Of a stretch of DNA of 39,673 nucleotides, positions 8,070-14,890 are shown piece by piece. The notes beneath the pieces were generated by a model. The model saw only the letters and a list, made by a program, of their open reading frames with translations, was not told the DNA's origin and searched no databases. How positions within the stretch are numbered: position 1 is the first letter of the stretch; each line of letters starts with the position of its first letter. Source of the DNA: an uncultured Acidimicrobiales bacterium (GTDB taxonomy: Bacteria > Actinomycetota > Acidimicrobiia > Acidimicrobiales > UBA10347). The position numbers and the translations under genes were made by a program. The DNA lies in the NCBI GenBank assembly GCA_937941245.1, contig CALDYC010000068.1, forward strand, positions 1 through 39,673. Direction: 5' to 3'.

Positions 8070-9045
8070 CGGCGGTCGTGGTGCTCCCGAAGTCATAGGT
8101 CGTCGTTGAACTCCAACGCTCGCCAGGGCGAAGCGTACAGTCTCCGAAGTCCCGACGATTCGGCATATTCGGCAACCCGTGAGTTTCGAGTGCGACTGCG
8201 CCAATCCCCGGCTGCAGATGCGCGCCGGTATAGACCTGCACACCGTCCTGATCGGTCGAGATCACCAGTCGACGCCCGTTCCGGTGCGACAGGCGAATCT
8301 GGTCTGGGCGATCGTTGTCGAGCACAAAGCAATGATCAAAGTGCGCGGTCTGCGGCGGGTGCGTCGCACCCAGTGATGTTCCAGAACGCAGGTCAAACCG
8401 CGTGCCGTCGACAGTCGCGGGAGGACCCGAGACTGGCACGAGACGGTCGTCGACCATGACGACCCGCCGGGCACAGACCTGTAGGTGGTGGTCGAGCAAG
8501 GTCGACGGTTCGCCGAGGTTCCAGTAGGTGTGATTCGCGATGTTGATCGGGGTCGGGGCCGTTGTCATCGCCGAATATGAAATCGTCAGTCGGGCGGCGT
8601 TCAGTTCGAATCGCGCCGAAATGTCGGCTGTGCCTGGGTACCCGTTCGCGCCATCCATGCTTCGGGTCGACAGCGTGACGACTCCACCGTCAGATGTCTC
8701 GACGCTAGAGCCCGACCAGACATGCGTCTCGATCGAGTTCGGACCGCCGTGGAGTTGCACGTCGCCTTCGTTGGTGATGAGTTCGTGCAGATGACCGTCG
8801 ATCATGATCGACGCGGGCCAGACCCGGTTTGCTACCCGCCCGATCGTCGCTCCGTGATAGCCATCCGCAGTCCCCTGATACCCAACGGTGACCTCTGCTG
8901 GGCCGCGACCGTCTCGCAGCTTGACCGACGCAACGTGAGCGCCGTAGCTCGCCAAAGTGACAGCCATCGCCTCGCTTGCGAGCTTCCACCCGGGGCAAGC
9001 CGGTCGGCCATTGTTGAGATCGACCATGGTCCGCGTGATCGTCAT
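8050..9045 (-). CDS. galM: Aldose 1-epimerase (galactose mutarotase)
   Basis: A 331-residue GalM-family protein that interconverts alpha and beta anomers of aldoses in the cytoplasm. Family motifs are visible: GRVANRVW, NEGDVQLHGG (sugar-binding His), NIANHTYWNLG (catalytic-His HxYWN segment), FDHCFVLD, YTGAHLQP and LETHGLPNMPNR (catalytic Glu in LETxxLPxxPN). The track start at 9129 adds a non-family N-terminus. ATG at 9045 overlaps the azlD stop as ATGA and is preferred. ATG at 9027 (MVDLNNGR) is a second option. Why a mutarotase should be coupled to amino-acid exporter genes is not clear. Confidence 0.9.
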   Translation of the reverse strand: MTITRTMVDLNNGRPACPGWKLASEAMAVTLASYGAHVASVKLRDGRGPAEVTVGYQGTADGYHGATIGRVANRVWPASIMIDGHLHELITNEGDVQLHGGPNSIETHVWSGSSVETSDGGVVTLSTRSMDGANGYPGTADISARFELNAARLTISYSAMTTAPTPINIANHTYWNLGEPSTLLDHHLQVCARRVVMVDDRLVPVSGPPATVDGTRFDLRSGTSLGATHPPQTAHFDHCFVLDNDRPDQIRLSHRNGRRLVISTDQDGVQVYTGAHLQPGIGAVALETHGLPNMPNRRDFGDCTLRPGERWSSTTTYDFGSTTTADDECQD

Positions 9046-9341
9046 GACACCAACCGGGCGATCGCAGTTACCGCCATTGCGATCAACACAATCACCATGA
9101 ACGGAAGCCGACGCCATGTCGCAACACACGCTGCGAGCAGCCCCCAGGCGCGGGCGTCGAGCACCAACGACGTATCGCTTTCGAATGTCTGCAACATGAT
9201 CACGGCGGCGAAGAGCGCCGGCGGCATAAGCAGCACGGCCTGACGAAAAAGCGGGGTGCCGAAGCGGTCCCCGGCGACGACACCGACGAGTTTGAGTAGG
9301 TAAGCCCCTGCAGCAAGGGTCAGCACGGCGACCCAGCTCAT
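9042..9341 (-). CDS. azlD: AzlD-family branched-chain amino acid export subunit
   Basis: A 99-residue protein with about four hydrophobic segments, including a YLLKLVG stretch typical of AzlD N-termini and PPALFAAVIMLQ. AzlD is the small partner of AzlC in exporters of branched-chain and related amino acids. The ATG at 9341 overlaps the azlC stop by four bases (ATGA). The track ORF start at 9608 is an in-frame extension across azlC and is not real. Confidence 0.88.
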   Translation of the reverse strand: MSWVAVLTLAAGAYLLKLVGVVAGDRFGTPLFRQAVLLMPPALFAAVIMLQTFESDTSLVLDARAWGLLAACVATWRRLPFMVIVLIAMAVTAIARLVS

Positions 9342-10051
9342 GTGACGCCCTCGACGCCCGCCGGTCCCGTAGGGCGGTGGGAACGACGCTGTACGGCTAG
9401 GGCCGGTCCAACGGCAAGCGCCGCAAGCAGCACCGGAAGCCCAGCCGGAGTAAATGGCACCGCGAGCAGCGCGATTGCCGCTGCCAACACTGCCGCAACC
9501 TGTCCTGGCTTGGTGACGATATGCGGCCCAATCAACGCAACAAACGAGGCTGGGAACGCCGCATCGAGGCCCCAGACGGCGGGCTCGCCAACAACGTCGC
9601 CGAGCCAAACCCCGCCCGCGGTGCCGAGGTTCCAGAACAGATATACGGCAAGTCCAGTGACCCAGAACGCGTCACGCGAGTCGTCAATGTTGTCCTGTGC
9701 AAGGGACATGGCGGTCGACTCGTCGATGACCAGTTGCGAAGCCGCGGCTCTGCGGACCGCACCGGGGCCGAGGATCGGGCTCATCCGCATGCCATACATG
9801 GCATTTCGAGCCCCGAGTAGCAACGCCCCGGTAACAGCCGACACGGCCGAGCCTCCGCTTGCGACAACGCCGACAGCTAAGAACTGCGACGCTCCCGTGA
9901 ACACGAGCAACGACATCGCCATCGTGCGTGCTGGGCTTAGCCCCGCACTATCAGCGAGCACCCCGAAGGTGACGCCGACGACACCGACTGCGACGCCGAG
10001 CAGAATCGAATCGCGACGGTGAGAGCTTGTCGATGCCGGCGAATTGCTCAC
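9338..10051 (-). CDS. azlC: AzlC-family amino acid exporter permease
   Basis: About 237 residues with the AzlC signature LLVFTGASQFLAVG near residue 55 and a following LLGARNAMYGMRMSP segment. It is an integral inner-membrane protein that forms an exporter with AzlD, encoded next in the operon. I prefer the GTG at 10051 (MSNSPAS), which overlaps the DUF2889 stop as GTGA. The track start GTG at 10060 would add three residues and cannot be excluded. Confidence 0.9.
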   Translation of the reverse strand: MSNSPASTSSHRRDSILLGVAVGVVGVTFGVLADSAGLSPARTMAMSLLVFTGASQFLAVGVVASGGSAVSAVTGALLLGARNAMYGMRMSPILGPGAVRRAAASQLVIDESTAMSLAQDNIDDSRDAFWVTGLAVYLFWNLGTAGGVWLGDVVGEPAVWGLDAAFPASFVALIGPHIVTKPGQVAAVLAAAIALLAVPFTPAGLPVLLAALAVGPALAVQRRSHRPTGPAGVEGVT

Positions 10052-10686
10052 TCGTACCACTCGTCTGGATTACGTCCGAGCGAAACCATGCGCTCGGTGA
10101 TCCAGAGCGGTGGGGTCCGATGCTCTCCGGAACGAACTGCCTCGACGTGGGGTCCCGTCTCGTCCCAAACATGGCAGGTGTTCAGGTTCGCTGCAATGCT
10201 CATCTCGATCGATTCAGCATTGCGGCGCATGGGTTCGCCCGACTCTCGTTGCTTGACAATTCGCATGGACCACAGCGATTGAATGATGACCGGCGCCATG
10301 GCCTGCAGAAGCGCAGTGGTGTGGGTGCAGCCTCGTGGTCCTCCGAACATCTCACGTACTTGGCGTGTGAATCCTCGCGCGACGTTCAGCCCGATCAACT
10401 TCTCGTAGTGCGTCACAATCGACGGACAAGTCTCGCCGGGGTGGGTGATGAACTCGACCTTCGCCGCCACGATCGTCATTGCGCCGAGTTCGATGTCAAG
10501 TGTGACCTGCATTTGATGGATTTCGAGCGGATCGGGGTCATGTTCGATGTACATGCCCGCAGGTTTGGTATCGCGCACCACGCCTATGGCCCGCAACAGA
10601 TCGCCTGCCTTGTAGACCTGCGTGTCGTAGTTGCGGGTGTGCAGCAGCGTCAGTTCGTCGTCGATGATTTCCATTGTCGGTGTCAT
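10048..10686 (-). CDS. DUF2889 family protein
   Basis: 212 residues matching the DUF2889 family as I know it: an acidic first strand, LRAIGVVRDTKPAG, EHDPDPLEIHQM, FGGPRGCTHTTALLQAMAP near residue 115, and a C-terminal segment with HVW and HVEAV. The invariant-looking GGPRGCTH suggests a metal or ligand site, but the biochemical role is unknown. It heads the overlapping operon with azlCD, galM and eamA. The start may be ATG at 10686 or the in-frame ATG at 10674. A strong 11-bp inverted repeat lies just upstream. Confidence 0.8.
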   Translation of the reverse strand: MTPTMEIIDDELTLLHTRNYDTQVYKAGDLLRAIGVVRDTKPAGMYIEHDPDPLEIHQMQVTLDIELGAMTIVAAKVEFITHPGETCPSIVTHYEKLIGLNVARGFTRQVREMFGGPRGCTHTTALLQAMAPVIIQSLWSMRIVKQRESGEPMRRNAESIEMSIAANLNTCHVWDETGPHVEAVRSGEHRTPPLWITERMVSLGRNPDEWYE

Positions 10687-10690
10687 ATCT

Positions 10691-10730
10691 CGCTGCGACC
10701 CATGTCGCCAACTTCGCCGGGGTCGCAGCG
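10691..10730. promoter_or_regulatory. Inverted repeat in the DUF2889/NUDIX divergent intergenic region
   Basis: Perfect 11-bp arms CGCTGCGACCC and GGGTCGCAGCG (10691-10701 and 10720-10730) are separated by 18 bp in the 75-bp gap between two divergent genes. It could be a paired operator, or a hairpin in the NUDIX leader. There is no T-tract, which argues against a terminator. Confidence 0.5.
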
Positions 10731-10761
10731 CGTCGTTGTTCGCTGTGGCATCGTCTCACGC

Positions 10762-11283
10762 ATGCGATTCACGCCTGTTGTCGGCACGCTTGGCTACCTA
10801 TGGGATCGCGATCTTGATCAGGTGCTTTTGATTCGACGCAATGCGCGCACTGACGACGACCACTTCGGCAAGGTCAACGGACTTGGCGGCAAAGTCGAAC
10901 CCGATGAGGACATTGTCTCGTCGATGCGCCGAGAGCTGTTTGAGGAAGCCGGCGTCAGCGCTGACCAGATGGCGTTGCGGGGCACGCTCACGTTCACCAA
11001 CTTCGGACCCAAGCGCGAACAGTGGCTCGTGTTTGTCTTTCTCATCACCGAATGGTCCGGGGAGCTGCTTGCCAGCAACGCCGAGGGAACGCTCGAATGG
11101 GTCCCTCGGCGAGTGTTGCTTGGGGCATGCGAGGGTGATGAATCTGCGGTCCGAACCTTGCCGATGTGGCCAGGAGATCGCCACTTCGTCCCGCTGGTGT
11201 TCGATGGCGACGAAAGGTGCTTCCACGGCACCATGCCTTATGACGGTGACGCTCCCCTGGCCTGGGGCCACGTTCGCCTGTGA
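10762..11283 (+). CDS. NUDIX hydrolase (8-oxo-dGTP diphosphatase-like)
   Basis: A 173-residue MutT/NUDIX protein. The NUDIX box is visible around residues 37-59 as GKVEPDEDIVSSMRRELFEEAG, matching Gx5Ex7REUxEExGU. The downstream FTNFGPKREQWLVFVF and the HFVPLVFDGD region resemble the MTH1/MutT branch that cleans oxidised purine nucleotides. The ATG at 10762 gives MRFTPVVGTLGYL, a normal beta-strand start. The track start at 10027 is a long in-frame shadow across the DUF2889 gene. Its 3' end overlaps the convergent glycosyltransferase by 46 bp. Confidence 0.88.
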   Translation: MRFTPVVGTLGYLWDRDLDQVLLIRRNARTDDDHFGKVNGLGGKVEPDEDIVSSMRRELFEEAGVSADQMALRGTLTFTNFGPKREQWLVFVFLITEWSGELLASNAEGTLEWVPRRVLLGACEGDESAVRTLPMWPGDRHFVPLVFDGDERCFHGTMPYDGDAPLAWGHVRL

Positions 11284-12245
11284 GTCACCAGCGCTCCGGC
11301 AACGCCCAGCTCATCAAGTAGCGACTGGGTCCGGCTGAGGTCGCCTATCAACGCGATCGTGTTCGACATCGATTCAGAACCCGGCTGTGAGGCAGCGGTC
11401 ACTGGTGGTTGTCTATTGGTCGCAGCGAGAGGATCAGCTCGTCGCCGCACCGTCTCGCTAAGCGGGATCACGACCGAGCCCAACATCGGAGCGATTGGTC
11501 TGAGCCGAAGCCGAGCGATGTCGACAAACATCCGCACCGGCGTGAGCGGGCGAATCTTCGAACCGGTGACATGTTTCCAGACCACCGGGTATTCAACGAC
11601 CTCGAAACCCGTCGCCAGTACCGAACGGAGAATTTCGACGTCAAACGCGAACCCATCGACCTGCGATCCGGCGAACACCAGGCGAGCCAGCGGACCCCGG
11701 AAAACTTTCGCACCGCACTGGGTGTCGCTGATATTTGTTCCGGCAGCGAATCGCACCAGCTGGTTGAACGCCTGACCCATCAGACCGCGCACAATCGGTG
11801 ATCCCGAAACCGTTGATTCAGCAAGGTGTCGAGATCCAAACACCGCTCCGACGGTTGGGTGCTGTCGCAGTTCATCGATCATTGCATCGACCCCCACGAG
11901 GTCGGTGGCGTCATCCGCGTCGACGAATCCAACGACGTCGCCGGCTGTAGCCACAACACCAGATCGAACGGCCGCGCCCTTGCCAAGGTTGCGCTCATGC
12001 GAGATGACGACCAGGCGATCAAACGAGTCAGCTCGTGATTCGGCTATTGCTCGAGTGTTGTCCGAGCTGCCATCGTCAACCACGATGATTTCAGCTGATC
12101 GGCTCCGGACTAGTCGGGCCAGCGAGTCCAAAACGAAACCGATGCGGTCCTGCTCGTTGAACGCCGGAACAACGATCGACAGGTCCAAGTTCGCGGTGTC
12201 GGAACCGCGCGGAATCCAGATTGGGTGTTCAACAGGCGCTGGCAC
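11238..12245 (-). CDS. GT2 glycosyltransferase (dolichyl-phosphate mannose/glucose synthase-like)
   Basis: A 335-residue family 2 glycosyltransferase. The GT-A fold is seen as LDLSIVVPAFNEQDRI (residues 21-36), IIVVDDGSSDNT, HERNLGKGAAVRSGV, and the metal-binding FVDADDATD near residue 110. This arrangement is typical of Dpm1/Alg5-like enzymes that load a sugar onto polyprenyl phosphate. The last 60 residues after the catalytic domain are low-similarity and run antisense to the end of the NUDIX gene. It is shorter than MftF and lacks MftF features I know, so I do not call it the mycofactocin glycosyltransferase. Start codon is GTG at 12245. Confidence 0.85.
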   Translation of the reverse strand: MPAPVEHPIWIPRGSDTANLDLSIVVPAFNEQDRIGFVLDSLARLVRSRSAEIIVVDDGSSDNTRAIAESRADSFDRLVVISHERNLGKGAAVRSGVVATAGDVVGFVDADDATDLVGVDAMIDELRQHPTVGAVFGSRHLAESTVSGSPIVRGLMGQAFNQLVRFAAGTNISDTQCGAKVFRGPLARLVFAGSQVDGFAFDVEILRSVLATGFEVVEYPVVWKHVTGSKIRPLTPVRMFVDIARLRLRPIAPMLGSVVIPLSETVRRRADPLAATNRQPPVTAASQPGSESMSNTIALIGDLSRTQSLLDELGVAGALVTHRRTWPQARGASPS

Positions 12246-12293
12246 TGCGATCAGTCTGTCAGCCGCACGGCGGCTTTCAGCAGACCCAGAGCC

Positions 12294-14267
12294 TCAACCG
12301 CGTTCGACCAATTCCGGGTCCGCAACCACGCCATCGTTCGCCGTGCGGCTTTCGGACCCAAACCCGGCCCGAGCGAAGAACTGCCCCTGTGCCAGCGGGA
12401 CACCGATCGACCGGAGCAAGTTGACTTCAGCCGCAGAGTCGATGCCCCGAGCGATCACCGCAACCCCGGCTCGATGTAGGTACTTGGCCATCACCATGAC
12501 CATGCTGCGCACTCGATCATCGGAGCCGACGCGGCCGATGTAGTTCTGGTCGATCTTGACTTCATCGATTGGTAGGTCACTGAGGACATGCAACGATGCG
12601 AAGTCGCGCCCGAAATGGTCGAGCACGACGGTCGCCCCGAGCTTGCGGGCGGAGCGAAGTAGCGGGAGGACCAGCTCAACATCCCGGGTCAGCGTTGCCT
12701 CGTCGAACTGCAATCGCAGCCCTACCAACGGTCGCGACGCTGTGGTCTCAGAGCACCGATGCAGTAGCAGACGAAGCTGCGGCAGGCTGATATTGACGCC
12801 GACGCCGATTTCTGAACCGGTTTCGCGTCGCCACTGCTCCACCCGGTCAATCGTGAGGTCGAGGACAGACTCGAGTAGTCCACTTCGTCGGGCGGCCTCG
12901 ATACATGTCGCTTGTTGGACGATGCCGTCACGTTCCCACCAAACCACGGCTTCGGCGGCGACCACCGAGCCCGTCGTTATGTCGTACTCGGGCTCGATGC
13001 GAATATCGATCTGGTCGCTCTCGAGAGCGTCGCGAAGCTCAGCCTCGGTCGACAGGTACTGACGTCGAGCGTCGCGAGCAGTGTCGCCTGCGGCGACGAT
13101 TCGGTTGCGTCCTTGTTGCTTGGCTTCGAACAGAGCCGTGTCAGCCAGTCGGTACACCTCTTCGGCACGATCGCCATGCATCGACATCGCCATACCTATC
13201 GACACCGTGATCAGGACCTCGCGACCTTCAACCGCAAAGGGCTGCGATACGGCCTGCACCAGTTGATCGGCGATTGCTCGGACAACATATTCGTGACGGA
13301 TGTTCGGCAACATGACCACAAGTTCGTCGCCACCGACTCGTGCAAGCATTGCACCATCAGGGATCACGTTCTTGAGTCGTTCTCCGACTCGACGCAGCAG
13401 CTCATCGCCGGCAGGGTGGCCGAGCGAATCGTTGACCGACTTGAAATGGTCGAGGTCAAGAAACAACAGCCCGACATGCTCACCGACTTGCTGGGCTTCG
13501 GACACCGAGATTTCGAGTTGGTTCTGGAGTAGCTCGCGGTTCGGTATGCCGATGAGTTGGTCATGGGTGGCGCGGTAGTTCAGTTGTTCGTTGAGTTTGG
13601 TCAGTCGCCCCTGATCGACCCTTGTCTGCTCGACCAGCAGGTCGCTTCGCTGGCGGAGTTCTTCGCGTTCAAGCACTCGCTTCTGACGTTGAGCACCAAG
13701 GATGACTGCCAAGATCGCGCAATAGGCGAGGATTCCAGCTGCCCTGCTGACCAGACCATCGGCCATCACGACATGCACGAAGCTGGGCACACCGGCAACG
13801 ATCAGCACGCAGAGCGTGAGCGATTGACTCGCGCTGCCTGCGGAAACGGCCGCTGCCACCAGCACGCAACCGATCCCGGCGGAGGCGACGAGTCGGGCAT
13901 CGACGGTTTCGGGTTGAGCGACGGCCAGAAACGCGACCCACGGCAACCCAAGCGGGACCGTCGACACAAGAAACATCGTCTGGGTCGGTGAACGACTTTT
14001 GTTGGCCGGTCGCAACCACAGGTAGTGCAACAGAACAAAGAGCACGTTGAGCGCGGTGATCACGACGAGCCAGCGTTGCAGCGCAGGCTGGACGCTTTGG
14101 TCCCAGATCAGCGCGCTTAGTACCGCTGCTCCGGACATGTTTCCCAGTGCAAGAGTCGGCACCCGACGCAGCGTTGCGTCAGTCACTGCCTGACGAACCG
14201 ACCCGGGATCCGGTGTCGGGCAGTCGGCTGGCGCTGCCGCCGAGTCTGCAATACCGGGTTCGCTCAT
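12294..14267 (-). CDS. Membrane GGDEF protein with degenerate EAL domain
   Basis: 657 residues from ATG 14267, which has a GAGGG-type ribosome site. Residues 35-192 hold about six membrane helices, 193-232 a coiled coil, 233-395 a GGDEF domain, and 408-640 an EAL domain. The GGDEF site reads GGDEL (312-316), with metal and substrate residues DLDHFKSVND intact, so cyclic-di-GMP synthesis is likely. No RxxD inhibitory site precedes it. The EAL domain is heavily altered. EAL reads EAV, the ExxE segment reads QFDE, the DDFG pair reads DHFG, and the AEG motif reads ARG. Asn492 and Lys571 remain. The EAL half is therefore probably not a phosphodiesterase and may only bind ligand. The track start at 14429 is rejected because it runs into the divergent promoter region. 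Confidence 0.88.
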   Translation of the reverse strand: MSEPGIADSAAAPADCPTPDPGSVRQAVTDATLRRVPTLALGNMSGAAVLSALIWDQSVQPALQRWLVVITALNVLFVLLHYLWLRPANKSRSPTQTMFLVSTVPLGLPWVAFLAVAQPETVDARLVASAGIGCVLVAAAVSAGSASQSLTLCVLIVAGVPSFVHVVMADGLVSRAAGILAYCAILAVILGAQRQKRVLEREELRQRSDLLVEQTRVDQGRLTKLNEQLNYRATHDQLIGIPNRELLQNQLEISVSEAQQVGEHVGLLFLDLDHFKSVNDSLGHPAGDELLRRVGERLKNVIPDGAMLARVGGDELVVMLPNIRHEYVVRAIADQLVQAVSQPFAVEGREVLITVSIGMAMSMHGDRAEEVYRLADTALFEAKQQGRNRIVAAGDTARDARRQYLSTEAELRDALESDQIDIRIEPEYDITTGSVVAAEAVVWWERDGIVQQATCIEAARRSGLLESVLDLTIDRVEQWRRETGSEIGVGVNISLPQLRLLLHRCSETTASRPLVGLRLQFDEATLTRDVELVLPLLRSARKLGATVVLDHFGRDFASLHVLSDLPIDEVKIDQNYIGRVGSDDRVRSMVMVMAKYLHRAGVAVIARGIDSAAEVNLLRSIGVPLAQGQFFARAGFGSESRTANDGVVADPELVERG

Positions 14268-14377
14268 GCCCTCTACATCGGACGCCCGGCCAGCTTCATG
14301 AGCCACGGCGCGCCGATACCCCAGCAGAGATACGTCAATGGGACCTGTCGCGTTGTTCAGCACCGAGTTGGTTTGCC

Positions 14378-14383
14378 TATTGT
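14378..14383 (+). promoter_or_regulatory. Putative -10 (TATTGT) of leaderless nitroreductase gene
   Basis: TATTGT ends 6 nt before the GTG at 14390. A TTGTTC lies upstream at a long 19-nt spacing. Same arrangement as at mftD, the LLM gene and metY. Confidence 0.35.
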
Positions 14384-14389
14384 GGACTC

Positions 14390-14848
14390 GTGCACACAAC
14401 ACTGTTTGATGATCGGCCCTATGGCGCAAGCCCTACCGAGTGGGTTCGCAATCAGGTGGCCGAGTATGAGTCGTCGAACGGCACCGCCGGCAACACCCTG
14501 CGAGATTCGGGATTGCCCGTCATCATCATGACCACCATTGGCCATCGCAGCGGGCTCGTTCGCAAGGTGCCGCTGATGCGAGTGGAACACCAAGGGGTCT
14601 ATGCGATCGTCGCGTCACGGGGCGGGGCTGCGACGCATCCCGGCTGGTACTACAACCTGGTTGCTGAGCCACGGGTCGCCATTCAAGATGGTCCGGCACC
14701 ATTTACGGCGACGGTCCGCCAAATCGATGGCGACGAGCGGTCACAGTGGTGGACGCGTTGCGTCGAGGCATTTGCTCCCTACGACGAGTACCGCAAGAAC
14801 ACCGAGCGCACCATTCCAGTCTTCCTCGCAGAACCATTGACTGCCTAA
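14390..14848 (+). CDS. Deazaflavin (F420)-dependent nitroreductase family protein
   Basis: 152 residues of the DUF385/Ddn family, a split-barrel fold that uses coenzyme F420H2 to reduce quinones or nitro compounds. Visible family motifs: TTIGHRSGLVRKVPLMRVEHQG (the GxxSGxxRxxPL segment), IVASRGGAATHPGWYYNL (the SxGGxxxxPxWxxNL F420-binding region) and the C-terminal PYDEYRKNTERTIPVFL. The GTG at 14390 (MHTTLFDD) gives a normal N-terminus for the family. The track start at 14147 reads antisense into the GGDEF gene. No ribosome site is present, consistent with leaderless translation. Confidence 0.9.
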   Translation: MHTTLFDDRPYGASPTEWVRNQVAEYESSNGTAGNTLRDSGLPVIIMTTIGHRSGLVRKVPLMRVEHQGVYAIVASRGGAATHPGWYYNLVAEPRVAIQDGPAPFTATVRQIDGDERSQWWTRCVEAFAPYDEYRKNTERTIPVFLAEPLTA

Positions 14849-14890
14849 CCGGCCGCTAGATGACGAGCACCTGTCTGGGCCCGAGACGAA

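Noticed and set aside
10027-10761. Plus-strand extension of the NUDIX ORF
   Set aside because: Antisense to the DUF2889 gene, without similarity to any family. NUDIX proteins start at the ATG at 10762.
11238-12245. Glycosyltransferase as the mycofactocin glycosyltransferase MftF
   Set aside because: It is a GT2 enzyme in the same window as mft genes, but its length and motifs fit dolichyl-phosphate mannose synthases, and it is 6 kb away behind unrelated operons.
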